DNA of 64,000 nt, from assembly GCA_030248215.1 (NCBI GenBank), contig JASANG010000048.1, positions 240,613 through 304,612 of the forward strand. Reading direction: 5' to 3'. The notes below the pieces were generated by a model, which did no database searches, was not told where the DNA came from, and saw nothing but the letters and a program-made list of their open reading frames with translations. How positions within the stretch are numbered: the first letter of the stretch is position 1; the number at the start of each line of letters is the position of its first letter. The stretch is from Enoplolaimus lenunculus (Eukaryota > Nematoda > Enoplea > Enoplida > Thoracostomopsidae). Positions 21,053 to 35,500 of this stretch are shown piece after piece. Position numbers and translations under genes: made by a program.

Positions 21053-21726
21053 AAAAATGTTTTATACCAAACAATCGCCAATATTGCACAGAAACACTTA
21101 CAACAACTTGGAAGTTTTGACAACAGAAATATAAAAAAAACTTAGCTTAAATCTAGTTACTTATCGTCTAGAACCGTTAATACCCAACAAGTAAACCCCG
21201 CTGTATGGAGGACGTACCTCGTTCAAATGAAGCATGTCTTCAAATTCCACTACCGATCGCAGAGCCAACGTTTACTTTGACGCGTGTAACAGAAGAATGA
21301 GCATATTTCTATGCCTAAGTCTAAACCTAAGCTTCAGGATAAAGAAAAGCCTATAACTAAGCTTAAGCAAAACAATCGAAAGCTTAAGTTTACTGCACCT
21401 ATATTTCGCATATGCTCAAACATCCGCTCTTCGCGATGTCACTATTCTTCGGCTTCAATAACGGTCTTCAACCACACCTGGGGGCATAAGTTCTTTAGGT
21501 TCAGCGTATTCCTGCCATCATTTGTCGATAACTGGACATGTCCTTTGATCCTTTGAACCAGTCAAGTCGAAACTTCTATAGAATAACCCATAAGACGTGG
21601 CAACGTTGCCTGTTATCCATGCTAAATTTCACATTCCCATCAGTTACGACTGCCTGTTTGAAATTCTATTAATTGGTGATAGATGCTACACACATTCGAG
21701 AATGCAACCCCAAACTTGCAAACCGT

Positions 21727-24700
21727 CTATTTCCAAACGTTGATAACACCATCGCGAGATGAAGACACCAGAAACCATTGACTTGTATGCGACACAATCA
21801 CATCGCTAATTACAGTGTGATGCCCTGCGTTTGGAATTGTTTCGAGCGGAGATTTACCTACAGTAAGAAACACAGACCGTTAACTACAAGTATCTTTCTG
21901 CAAACTAATGTCTAAATCTAAACCTCAACCCAAACCTATGGCTAAACCTAAGCATAAGCCTAAGATAAAACCTGAGTGTAAGCTGTAAGCACAAGCCTAA
22001 GCTTCTCAATCTCCACGTTCCCCTTTTTATTTTAAGTCATCTTTTCTGAAGCCAATGCAAAATTATAACCTGTTTTACCTTGACTGCTCGCACTGACTGT
22101 AGTTTGTCCAGAACCGCCGGAACGTCCAATTGTGCTACTGCTCCCTGAAGCTGAGCTGTGACCGCGACTGCCCGTTGTCCCTCGAGGCATTACAGACTCG
22201 CTCAACACTTGAACGCCGTCAATATAATCGCTTCTGAAAAAACACACAAAACTTAATTTATTTTCAAGAGTATAATTAATGTAAATACATTTTACGTAAA
22301 ATTTAGCCAAAAGCGAGAGTTTGCAAAATTTCAATATTGTAGATTTGGTTTAGATAGTTCAACGATCACAACACGGTCCAAAATGAAATTATTTTTTCAA
22401 GTCATAACAAATCACGAAGGCGTGCGCTGTTCACAATCAATTTTGTCAATCCCCAGGGAAAACTCCACTTTTCTCAGGTCAAACCTCTTTCCGACCGCAA
22501 CAGAAGAATGTTATGCTGAAATTTTTACAGCTATAAATTTTTTACTTCAATCTGTTAAGAAAAAATGGTTTCAGGACTGTAAAATTTTTTATTGTGACGC
22601 TGTTACTCACTTGTAAAAATACGACTTTGTTTTCCAATCTGCTCGTCCAGACAATATCGTTGACGCTTTGACGTTGCCAAAATCCCAAAAACGAAGTGTT
22701 GCGCTTGAGTCGCCTGTAATCGCAAATCCTGGATTTGTTGTTGAGTTCGTTGTATTTCGAGCTGGCATCGAGCCACCCGATGCAACAGATGACCAGTCAC
22801 ACCAGTAAACAGCGGCCGTAGTTGAATCGTCTTTCTAAAACACAAAAATATACGTTTCGCCGGAAATCGTTCGCTAAAATTCCTAACGGATCGACTAATA
22901 ACATACAAAATACACTCAAATTTTAAAACATGGCACAGAACTTGACATACGGTTCTCTTTTAGATTTCCAAGTAAACAAAGAACGTTTAAAAATGCCAAA
23001 CCAATCAAACATAGAAAAAACCTACGTCTTCATACGACAACAGCGGTTTTGGAGACGACCAGAGAGCGACAGTTCGCGTCGATGATTCCAAATCCCAAAC
23101 AGACAGTTCACTGTTGCCAGCAAAAGAAGCAATTGCCGCGTTGTGTTGTTGTGGATGCGACCACATGCGTACCACACGGGCATCTGCAACAAAAATAATA
23201 AGTTTCAGTTATACTGCACTCCCGGTCAGTGACTTCAATCGTGTCTCTTTATGCCAGTGGTCGCGAGCAAAAATTTAAACGCGATTATAAACCCGCGACT
23301 GTAGATGCAGACGCGATTCTAAAGCTGCGACCGTAGATGCAGTCGCGATTAGTGCGCAATAAATTTAGTCCGTGACTACAGGTGCGTAGTAATCACGATT
23401 GCGCTTGCTACGTTCACTGTTTCGCGTTTGACTTGCTATGCTCGTGATTCAGTCGGTTACGCAAAACGCGATATAAAATCTTGACAGGCAATCTTGATTT
23501 GCACGCTCCCGATTCTAATACGCAGTAATCGAACATGCAGTCAAAAATTGCGTTTGATAACGATTGCGTTCAATGAACAGAGCGTTCTCGATTAGAATTG
23601 CGTCTAAAATTCGTAGTCAGAAAAAATTCGGGATGGAGCACAGCCTGTTACACATATTTGTATTTTCGAACACTACTTTTCATAAAGTGGACAGGACACA
23701 TGTCTTTTACAATTTCAGAAAAAATTTCGGGATTGTTTTCCCAACCTCCCCTGCCAACGCTTCTGCAAAAAACCAATGACATCCTCTAGTCTCACGGAAC
23801 CATCTCTTGCCCTTCCTGCACTAAATATTGTCCTTACGATTCGGATGCGCAGTACTATTGATGGGCAATTGAAATCGAAGATCCCAAGTGACCAAGTATC
23901 CTGTGTTTGTTCCAAGCGCCGCCCAGTTGTAACTGTATGTGTCGACACACAATCCGGTCACCATTGCTGCAAATAAAAATCCAACGTTTCCCTCAGGAGA
24001 ACAAACGCGGCGTAGAGCTCATTACATCCGAGCTAAACCGCCCCAACCACGAGCAGACTAGCGAAACCAAAAGAACATAACATCATAATATTATACCTGT
24101 TGCGTGCGTACCATGTTGGACTGAACACAATTGAAAACCGATTGCGAAAACGCAATTTCAACACTGCTTTAGCATTGCAACGACCAATAATGATGAACGT
24201 TTCAGCTAGAACAACTACTGAAAAACAAACTAACTTTACCGCTGTCACCACCTGTGATCCATCAGCACCAAAACAAACTTGATTTACCATATTTAGATTT
24301 ATTCTTCAACTTCCATGCTGGCGTCCGCTGCCGCGTATCCCAACACACCACTTGTCCATGATGCAGCGCAGCAACAATATAGTTCAAATGACCTAAAAGC
24401 AACAGTAATACATACACGTAGCTATGCTATAAGCGAGAAAAAAATTAAAACCGTTACCAACCAGAACGCAGTTCAGACCCAACGAATGTTTCCGGTTGAT
24501 TTTTTTGTTTCCCTATTCAACAAAACTACTGCGACCACTACAGAGAAATATTAGTAATCAAATTGTAATTTTCTTACCTATTTCATGACAACACATTACT
24601 ACTGGCGGACCTTCATCTTCGACATCGGTTATGTACGTTGTCAGAGGGACAATACTGGTGCCACTTTCAATCCTTTAAACATTTAAAAAAATTTCTAAGT

Positions 24701-26520
24701 CTAAGCCAAAGCCTAAGCTGTATGTCACGAGAAACGATATGACCCGTCCAAACATATGCAAATTCACGATATCACAAAAAACAAAATTAACAAGGTAATT
24801 CCTAGTGTAAGTTTTTGCAGATGCATATCAATTTTTCCAACCGAAATATATTGCTAAATCTACAAATCATAATATATCTAACACCTTAGCGAATATGTCT
24901 TGCAATAAGCCATCATAAAAACAAACTGTCGGATTCAATGACTCAAAGGCTACAATAAAGTTATCACAAAACGTACAATAAAAGAAATAAGAATTTTACA
25001 TAACTTTTTTGTTGCACTAACAGATATTTTCTATGCAAATGCTAATTTCACTCACTTCAATACTTGTATGGTACAGTTATCGGATGCAGCTGCTAAACTG
25101 TCGCCGCGATCCAGAAATGCAATTTGTTTAATTTTTCCGCCTGGAACACAAAAAAACTCGTTGGTGCAAATATTAAACTGCTTACCGTTTTCACATTGCC
25201 CCGCTACAAACTGCCTATTGCGACCTTGACCTGGAAGAAATTTAGGGTGACGCTGAACTTATCGTCCGCAAAATTATACTCAGGAATTGATTTAAGATAT
25301 GGTGCCAGAACGGCATTCAAATAGTCAATAAGTATAATGGCACTCCAACTCTTCAACTCACCTAGACCAGAATACGTAACACGTGAACGATTAGCCATAC
25401 TTGGACCTTCCATACGCTTGCAATCCCACAGCTTAACACTGCCGTCCGACGAACAACTCGCGAACACACAACTGTTTGGATGCAACGCAAGTCTAAAACA
25501 AAACGAGAAAATTACTTAGCTATGTACACAGTTTGTCGCCTTGAAGATTTCAGCTGTAGTTATTCACACGGGCAACTATGCAGATCATGATTTATGTTTG
25601 TTCAATTTTTTTCACCATTGCTCATACGAGCTACGTACGCTATAATATCTCATAGCAAAAACAATTTTTCCTACGAAACACACATCTTCACGGCTTGTTT
25701 AAGTTTCAATCTCGCCCAAATTAACTAGAACCACCGATATCAAAATACCGAAATACGGAGCCAGATGGCAATTTTTTTGCAGGAACCAGATGTCAAATGG
25801 ACAGTTTACATATCCAAACATTGCTATCATTTTGTCCGATATTAAACCGAAACAAAACTGAATATTAGGTCCTATCATGTCACACACGAGCCACAAACTA
25901 GCTCAGATAAAAAACCAGCCACACATCAAAAAAATAATACTAATAATGACTTGGTACACGAGAAGTCTGTTCATCAGCAGTATATAAGCAGCAGCAATTA
26001 TCGATCCAAACACTTGAGCAACAGCGTGCTTATTTGCAGCGATTGAAATACAGAGTTTCTGATAAGGTGACGGTGGACCTTGATGACGATGGATCCTTTG
26101 AATTGCCAGTTGAAAGTAATTTCTAATTGATAATTTGGAATTTAAGGCATTCGGACATATTACATATAGATATTTCCTTTCTCTTTAGTCGGTCTATAAA
26201 AGAGTAGGTTTAGATTCTAGATTACATTTTTTGCTTCGGCTTAGGCTTAGGCTTGGCTTAGGCTTAGGAACACATTTTCGAAACGCTTAGGCTTAGTCTT
26301 AGGCTTAGGAACACATTTTCGAAACGCTTAGGCTTAGTCTTAGGCTTAATGAATACGCTCAATCTACTGTTGCGCCCCTATAAGTAACATTAGCCATAAT
26401 TTCTATATTATGTTTGTTTGCTTTAAACCCATTTGATACTGTGGACTCGTTTTACTTGAATAACTTACTGATTGACTGGTCCGCGATGCTCATGAACGTG
26501 GGCGACTAAAGTGCCCGCTG
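21727..26520 (-). other. PIK3R4: PIK3R4 C-terminal WD40 propeller exons
   Basis: The blades are recognisable as CSSDGSVKLWDCKRMEG, AAASDNCTIQVLK, VAALHHGQVVCWDTR, ALGTNTGYLVTWDLRFQLP, SFAGNSELSVWDLE, TGDSSATLRFWDFG and SSSRDGVINVWK. RFQLPI is typical of VPS15. A Ser/Gly-rich insert in the 22233-22079 exon separates the last two blades, in the place where the human protein has a polar loop. The stop codon TAG is at 21727-21729. Confidence 0.9.
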
Positions 26521-29500
26521 GTCTCCATCCAATTGGCGGCACTTGTGAACTGAGCCCAGACCTAGGAGCCGACGACGGCTGTTGATGCGTCCTATTTGTG
26601 AGTCCACTGCCGCTTGATGGTGTCGGAAACGGACGGGCATCCATCAATTTTAAAAACTCTTCCCGTTTCCATTCTAGAAAGCCGCATAGTTCGACTTCAC
26701 AATCCGGTATAATGAACCCTACAATACAACGGCAAAAAACATCAATATTAATGAAAATAGCTTACCTCCAATAATAAAATTGTAACATAAGACCAACAAT
26801 TACTTTCAGATTAAATACCACGAAATGTATTGTATTTCAAGTAATAAGACTAAAGCAAAAACTGCGATTTCAAGCTGTACAGCACTCAAAATGTGCCACC
26901 AACTGGTAAAAGATGCTACATCCATTTAAGAAAAACTACACGGTCGTCAAAAACCCTAGTGCCAGACGGCGTGTATACCGGTCGCATCCTGTGTCGCAAC
27001 TTGGATCGACTGTGCAATCGACGCTGGATCGACCAGTGAGAATTTGCACGATTGCGACACAGACAGTGTCGTAGCATCGGACGTCGTTGACGACGACCAC
27101 GACGCCGAACCGGCAACAGCGAGGCCGTCGCTGGCGCCAACAGCTGTTGAGACATTGCCGTCGTCGATACTGCTGTTTCCAACAAAAGCGTTGGCATCCA
27201 CTGCGGTTGTTATTGGCGACGACGTCCGATGACAGTCGATGACAGACGTCTGACGTGTTTCGCCGTCACAGACAGTCGTCGGGACATCAGTGGTGTCGCC
27301 AGACGTGAGCGAAAAAACTGGTTGAGTTGCTACAGCAACAACGCCGAGGGACGTCGGAGTCACCAGCGTCGCCGTTGCGCCTTCGTCGCTCGAATCAGCG
27401 GCGATCAACGCGTTGTGTGTTGTCGACGACTGAGCGAACTGCTGCTGTTGTTTTTGTTGTTGACCAGCACTGTCACTTGTAGGTATGTCTTGAAAAGAGC
27501 GTAAAACAAAACACTACTAAACACCAGACACACATTCTCAGCGATGTGTAACTTCGCTTCATAATGACACTGAGTTTGTTATAAAAACTAAACAACAAAT
27601 CAATGAAGTATTTACTTAGCAGATACTGTCGTAACTCCATTTATTCCAATATGCTTTTTTGTTTGTTGAGCCAGGATAAACCCTTCCACGAATGCACCTA
27701 AACCCGTATTATCAACAACTCGAGGAACATCCGAACCTACTATCTTGAACATTCAGTCTGCTTCCATCTTCGGTGACGGACTCCGCCTGGTTTGATTTGT
27801 TCTGAGTCAATAGTGTGTCATTGACAACAGGATGCGAGAGTTGCTTTAGAGTAGGCGCTTCGTTGGGTGGGCGACTAGCCGAGGCTATCGGTGAATGAAC
27901 CGCATAGGCGTTGTGGAATGTTTCAACAACACCAAACATTTCTTGCCATTCTTCGTTCTGAATCTCGTAATAATATGGCCCTAATTATAGCGGCCTGCCA
28001 ACTAATCCTAAGCCTAAAACCTAATTCTAAGCACCTATCATCGAAATCTATGTCTCTACGTGGGCATGCACATCGGCATAGTAAATACGCCAATTATTAT
28101 TTAGTAGCTAGCTAATCACTGATCAGTCTCGCTTTGCTCAATAACACACGGTCAGTCTCGTTCTCATTCATAATAATTGACTGCGGGCACAGCAAATTTC
28201 AGTCTACTATCAATTGCAAAGTCCAAACTCACTGGAACCGCCGCATTACGTATATCTCCGAACCGATTTTTGTCCGATGCAGCCAGTCTACCGGAAATGC
28301 CACCTCGCCCAGCTTGTGAGCTCAGCGACGACAATTCAATATGCCGACAAATTGGCGCAGGCAGACCTGGCCGGGTTAACGATACAACACCAGGCCGATA
28401 CGGACTGCCAGGAGACAATGGCGCTGCTGTCGTTGCGGTTGTTTGTTCGCCGGAAACGCTGCAAAAACAGAAGCGCCTATTTTATTATGTTCATTATTTC
28501 AAAAGTTATCTTTCAATCATTTTAATAACTTCATTATTCAAAATTTAAAAGTGAAAGAAATGATAAAATTGGAGACACTCAAAATCATGGTTCAATTAAT
28601 GTCATAGAACGTTAAACATAAAAAACATCTGTTTGCTATACGAGAAAACGCTCAACCCTGTTGTATTGTAATAATTTCCGAACTGACGTGAGCATTGCGC
28701 TGACTGCAAAGTGAGATTGTTTACTCTTACCTGCGAAACCGTTCATTTTTGTTAAGATAATTAATCGATTGCCTATAATTTTTATTGAACATACCTTACG
28801 CGGAACTTGTGCATTTTCACCAAAATATCTTTAAACGCGAGGATTTTCTCTTCGTGCGCTTCTGTCAAACCACGATTCAGTAATTTTTGATAGAGCTGAA
28901 ATTAAAATTTACAGTAAATCATTCAAATAGTATACACACTATATTGTATTATTATCTCAGTCTGAATAGAATATCAGGCGTCTGAATTTAATTGAATTCT
29001 CATAGAAGTTCCATGGTGCACACCTTTAGATTATTACTTGATAAGAAATAAATATTTGAAGAAACTGTTGTTTTGTCCACAAACGTTACGTATCGGATCC
29101 CGCGCTAGCTCTTCATCAGTCAAAATTTAACCCAACAAAATGATTAGCTACCATTTGCAAATGGACATCTTTCGGCATTTGAATCGCTGCTGTTGCTGAG
29201 CCCACAACAGACGCTGCAGTAATCGCTTTGGCTGCGCCAGATTGTCTAGTATCTAAACGACTAAACAGACGTTTCTCAGACAGAAACGCTAGGAATGTCT
29301 CGACATATTGCGATCTTGCAACTAAATCAAATACATCACGCGGAATCGCATCGTCAAGGCTTTGCAGTAGCAAATTCTAAAATCACATCCCAAGCAACAA
29401 TGTACTGGCCAGTATTCCGAAATGTGTATGTAGCACTTATATATCACTACTTGTTAAATACTGATCTAATATTTTTGAACTAGAAAATGTTAGATTCAAA

Positions 29501-32500
29501 GTTTAGCGAAGTTTTTGTATTGCTTTGCCATACTGCGGGTCGCAATTTGCAATCTATCAATGCAAAAATTCGCTAGTTTGAAAACTAAACGCCGATTAAA
29601 TTGAACGTTAAGTTCCTATACCCGTTTGAAATAGGCTCTAAATAGACGTGTATATCGCAGGTAACACAATATTATTTAGAGCCTTGAAACCGAAACTACA
29701 GCTGTGACGGCGCTTGAATATATACCGCACGTATTATTGGTCCTCTGCTATAACTTCTGAGCTCCATCGCCAACCAAACTCTATAATTCATACCAAAAAA
29801 TCGCTTCTAAGAATTATAAAATTGGCTACACGTACCATCCTCCCAAACTATTTAAAATTTTGTGCACATAAAGCTGCGCCCACGACTGTAATCGAACAGC
29901 GTTATCCAATCGTAATATTCCACATCCGTGTTCGCATACCTGACCCATTGTTAACTATGTGGACCAGGTTACTTAGGTTAAGCCTCAAAAAACCTAAACC
30001 TAAGCTCAAACATAACACTAAGAGCAAAAATAAGCCAAATCCTAAGCCTAAGACTAAGCCAAAGCAAAGCTATCCAGACTCTAAGTCCCACCAGTCCTTC
30101 TGTGTTGCAGTGGGAAAACCGTTATAATTAACATGGTGAGCTTACCTGATTATCATATTTGATCAGTTTATGCTTCAAATACGGTCTCACCATCGGTTCA
30201 ATCTTACAATGCACATCAGCCAGTGTTAGTGTTTCAGCAAGGGTCACAACGAAATTAACAGTCGCGATGCGTAGCATTGAGTTCTAAAAAAGTTAAAGGA
30301 CAGTTGCGGCACAGTTTGTCCTATTTTAATGCCGTCACGTGCCGTCACGTCTGCCGCCGTCTATGCTCTAACACTGTGTCACACAACCTAGCTAACGGAC
30401 AAGCATATTTATACTAACAACCTTTATCGCCGACAATATGTCGACACGTGTTACTGTCTGCCAGCAAGCATACATGTTAACAACACTGGCAATAGTTGCT
30501 ACCCGCAGTTGATATGACACTAAATTCTCCAAAGTAAATTAAAAAAACTTGCCTACTGTACACTTTACCCACATTCAACGCTTAGGCTTAGAACAGATGA
30601 CTCCCTGTATACCGAAGCCATTGATTGGCCCTAAGCATTAGTCATATGGAATGAAATGTGCAACAGCAAACAAAAAACTAACCGGATGACACAACATCGC
30701 CATGGTTTCCGCTGCCAAATCATAAACAGTCGGTTTTTTGAGCGCTCCCCGTCTGGTTAATTCAGCCAAGCACACAATAGTGCGTTGAGCGACCAATTCT
30801 TCTAAATCCCGAAGGCCCTACAATAAATATTGCAACGCTAACATTCTACAACACCCAATATTCGCCGATTTAGAGCAAACTTAAGCGCCAAATAAATTGC
30901 GTACACACTGGTTCACCATTTTTACATTATTGTGATCTGTTCTACGCGACACAGGTTACTTACAATATTTCATCGATCCGAATATGATAAACGCAAACAT
31001 TTTCATGATAAAATAGCAAAATTTTCTTATCTCTTCATAAAGATTATGTACCTCAGCAACGAGTGCGTTGTTGATTGTAGCAGATAAGTTAAGCAAAAAA
31101 CGTTAACAGGGACTGTATGAAGCGTTAACGTATGTTCTTTTAGCTGATGCATTCCTACAACACAAGAACAGCTGTAAACTACTTTAACAGCTACAAAAAC
31201 ATAACTAACACAACTAATCACAGGGTGTCCCCAAAATTATAAAAAATTTACACAAGCTACGGGTTCTCCCCTGTAAAAGTATTCATTCTTGGGTTCACCC
31301 CCCTAAAAGTTTTTCCTGGTTATGCCACCGCACTTACCTGTTGCAATAAAGGGCACAATATCAACGAACTATGCCAACCGACGTATTCTGCTAAAATTGG
31401 AACATTTTCATAAAACGCTGCACGCAGTTCCCAGTCGTGCTAAAATTACAATAATAAATCCATGTTGCAATTAATGCCAGACAAAGTAGGTTGTCTACGC
31501 AAACGTTCGCAAGAGTTGCGTTACACTTAGCACATGCCGCAAGATACCAACGCGCGTCTGTGTGCAGTAATGTGCGTGTCGGTATCTTGCAGCGCGGTGC
31601 GTCATACTATTAAAAATAATCTTGGCACACCATGCGGTGTTAAGAGTGTTGTTTTTTAAATTTAACCTATATATTAAAGCTGGAACGCTCCACATACGTA
31701 TTTTGGGAAGCGCTTCAACAGATTTTTGTTTACGCTACGTATGCAAATTGAGACTGTATGCAGTGCGAATACCTATCGTTTCGGAAGTGTTTTATATCTG
31801 TAGAGCAATATTTCACTAAAAAGGGGGCCAGGCAACAAAGCAAGGGAGAACCCAACAACACCACAAAACAAAAAAACACAACACACAAAAAAAAATTTCT
31901 CTAATTTCTTCAAAAAATGTGACAATTTTGCACACAATTTTAGAAATTATTACTCAAATTTCCGTGTTTAATCCAACAAAAATATGTATTTTAAAATCAA
32001 AATCAATAACTCTAACATTTCAAAGCCTGATACTTAGCACTTCCATAGAAACACATAAAATACAGATTATTTTTCTTAATTCATGGCAAAATCTTCTACC
32101 AGACAAAAAAACTGAAGCAGCCCAACAATACTTTTAGCACTAAATATCCTGCAGTGCAAAATATTGGAATCGAACGTCGATTTTTCGACCAAGCCGGATA
32201 TCCAGTCCACGTGTACCATGCATAACATTGAATACAGAATATAGACTAAACCAACATTTTACATACCTTATCATTGAGAAATGTTATCATATGAGATAAC
32301 ACGACATCGCTAGCTAAAATATCAATAAGATTCTTTTTGTTATTTTGGTTGAGGTAAAATAAAAACACCAGACTTAATTTCTTTGATGCAACTGTTGTCA
32401 ACAATTATTAACAACCAACATTTTACATACCTTATCATTGAGAAATGTTATCATATGAGATAACACAACATCGCTAGCTAAAATATCAATCAGATTCTTT

Positions 32501-35500
32501 TTGTTATTTTGGTTGTGGTAAAATAAAACGCCAGACTTAATTTCTTTGATGCAACTGTTGTCAACAATTATTAACGTTGAAACTGAAAATTTTTTTCGCA
32601 TAATGCAAATTGTAAATGATTCCAAGAAATTTCCACATCGCACGATAAAAAATAGCTAATCATGTTCTAGGATTCATGGAGGGCATACAAACTGTAGTAG
32701 AAACCAATTCAAAATAAATTTGACCCAGATGCTTAAACCGATCTTTCTTGTTTTACATTTCAATATTAATATGCTACAAGGTCATTTGGGTGTATACTGC
32801 GATTTAGCAAACAGGTTCAAAGGCGAGAACTCAATTTCAGATGTCACGCCATAAACAACATTTTCAGTTTTTAATGCGACGCAAACATATCAAGTCTGGC
32901 TTAAAATATTCTCCTAAAGCAAACCTACTTGAAGAACACTACTGGTTAAAATTATTAAACTTACCTTTTTGTTTGCCAAAAAATTCACACAATTCACGTA
33001 AATGATTTGACACCAAGGCACGTTTGACTGTAGGATCTGGCCCGCTCAGCAAGTGTACGACCATATCTTGTATGGTATTTTTGATGCTATTTGTTTCGTC
33101 TTGATCAATCTACAAATAATCAGCAATTGCAAAAATAGCAAACAACAACAATACCAATATCTAGTCAGCCGGTTTAGCGCAATGCGCAAAAGTTAGCGTG
33201 TGCACAAACGTCTTCACGCAGATATTCTTTTCACAGAACGTTTAAGAATTCATTGCAAACAAAGTAATGCTGGAAAGTTGCCCAAAATACGTATGTGGAG
33301 CATTCCAGCTTAAATATATAGATAACAACAACAACGACAACAAAAACAACAACAACATGGATAGCAAAAATACCAATAAGAAATCGAACAGAATTAACCT
33401 TGACTATCTGTTAACCTAAAAATTTGAACTACACAAAATATTATAGTCTAACGCAAAATAACATCTTAGTCATAAGCAAAGCTGTAAAAAATAACTACGC
33501 TACATTATTTCATACCTGACTCAAGCTTATGCCACTTTGTTGCGTAGCGTTCAGCCCATCATCCGCTAACACTTGAGGATCAGCGACAAAATTGCGACAC
33601 GCTAAATCGACAATTCTGAAAAATAATCCAAGACCTATGTTGATAACTTGCGTTGAAATTGGCTTGCAAACCTACGCATGAACAAAGGTAACTAAATTCA
33701 GTGTTATTGGCTGGGGACTGCATAGACGTAAGTCGACCTCTGTGTTCACTCAATAAAATGAATTTTAAAACCAGCAACGGGTTCGTAGTCAGAGCTGTAC
33801 CAATGAGAACTCCGCCCTATACAAAAATTTTGCCCCCCCCCAGCAAATTTTCACCTTCGCGTGTAAGCCACCCTTAGATGCCGTCGTAAAACTTTTTGAC
33901 CCCTTAGGAACGCAAAACCAACAACGTTCACACATCGAATTATTTTGACTAACGCATTTCTGGGTTAGACTTGCTATTTATATACTTATGTCACCGTAAT
34001 GTCACGACCGAACGCGGAAAATCAACACAGTATCGCTTTTCGTACCATTGCTTACACGAACAAACAGGACTCATTATTACACAGCGTCTCAGACTTAAAT
34101 CAGAGCTTGAAAACTTAAGTGAATAGTAGTATTCCTGATTACAAAATGTACCTACTTTAGCAAGTTACTGCGTGAGCAATGATAACTACATGCCATGATA
34201 AATCAAACCATATCATTATTATTATTAATATTATTATTATTACAAAAACAATAAAATCATGAACGTACCTGCATGCAATTTTTGCAAATCTTGCAATATT
34301 TTGAGCGAAACAAAGCCGAACAACACACGACGCGTCGCGAATAATCGGTTCCTAAAAGAAACAAAATTACAATATGAACTGCATGTTTATACATTGTCTA
34401 CAGCATCACGCAACAATTTTACTACGCCACGTGTCATAATTTGACTTTAACCTAACTTACATAAACAGTACACAGAGTGAGTGACAACAAAAGTTCGGAT
34501 TCAGTTTGAAATTCCGTAAAAATTGACGGTTTCAAATTAGTTTTCAGCCCAATCTGCAAGGTTCAGCTGCATCGATGAACCATTTCCGGAAACGTTTTAG
34601 AATTTACGGGTCTTCAAATGTATTAAACTCCACTTATTCATTTTTCCATATTATAAAAACAACGTAAAACGCAAACTAATCATACAAATTACTCAAAATG
34701 CACAACTGCTGCTGAAATGGTCAATACGTAATTTACCCCCAATGTTGCATTCGAACTTACCAACTTCGGCAACACATATTCAGAGAACAATCGAAGATCA
34801 CTAAAATATAAACAATGGAATAAAAAGCACAAAAAAGAATGAAATAAAAACAAAAAAGAACAGGAATAAAGTAATAACAAAAAATAAGACTAAACTCAGA
34901 TTACGTGTCAGTATCCAAATATCCAAATTCCTCAGTCCGCTAATGCTTATGTTTGAATTATCGAGAAAGCAGCAAAATCGATTTGGACCCAGGTTTGCAT
35001 CATGATTGCAAAGCCATAAAATGCGGAGCCAAATTTCACTTCAGCGGCGTACCCAGAAGGGGCCCCAAAACGGTACTGGCTTCTTTGTCCGATGACTTAA
35101 CAAATTCATTACTGTCAGTATACACATAACTCAAAGCTACCTAAGACAAATGGACATAAAGCAAGACCACAATAATATACTTAAGTGATTGACGACAGCA
35201 AATCTGAATAAAAATCACTTTTAAAGTATAAACGTCACACGAAAATGAAACTGTTGATTGTAAGGTTGTGTTTTCCGGAAAAAATTATGACCAGAAAAAA
35301 ATGAAAAGAATATTTTTTTGTCTGAGGAAATTTCGCGTTAGTATTCCCAAGTACACTTCGAGCTAATAATGTAACTGAACAGAAAATAAAATCAGGACGT
35401 CTGCTAAGAAGTTCATTGTTATTAAAAGCAAGAAATTAAAAATAGCATAGTTTGCCGATATTCCGAATTCGGGTGTTTGCGATTATTTCACCTCCACCCG

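Noticed and set aside
22603-22908. Gln-rich frame on the minus strand
   Set aside because: It is the wrong frame of a PIK3R4 WD40 exon; the frame that gives AITGDSSATLRFWDF joins its neighbours in phase.
29714-30127. 137-codon plus-strand frame in a PIK3R4 intron
   Set aside because: The Lys/Pro-rich half is a translated CCTAAG repeat and the rest overlaps intron sequence.
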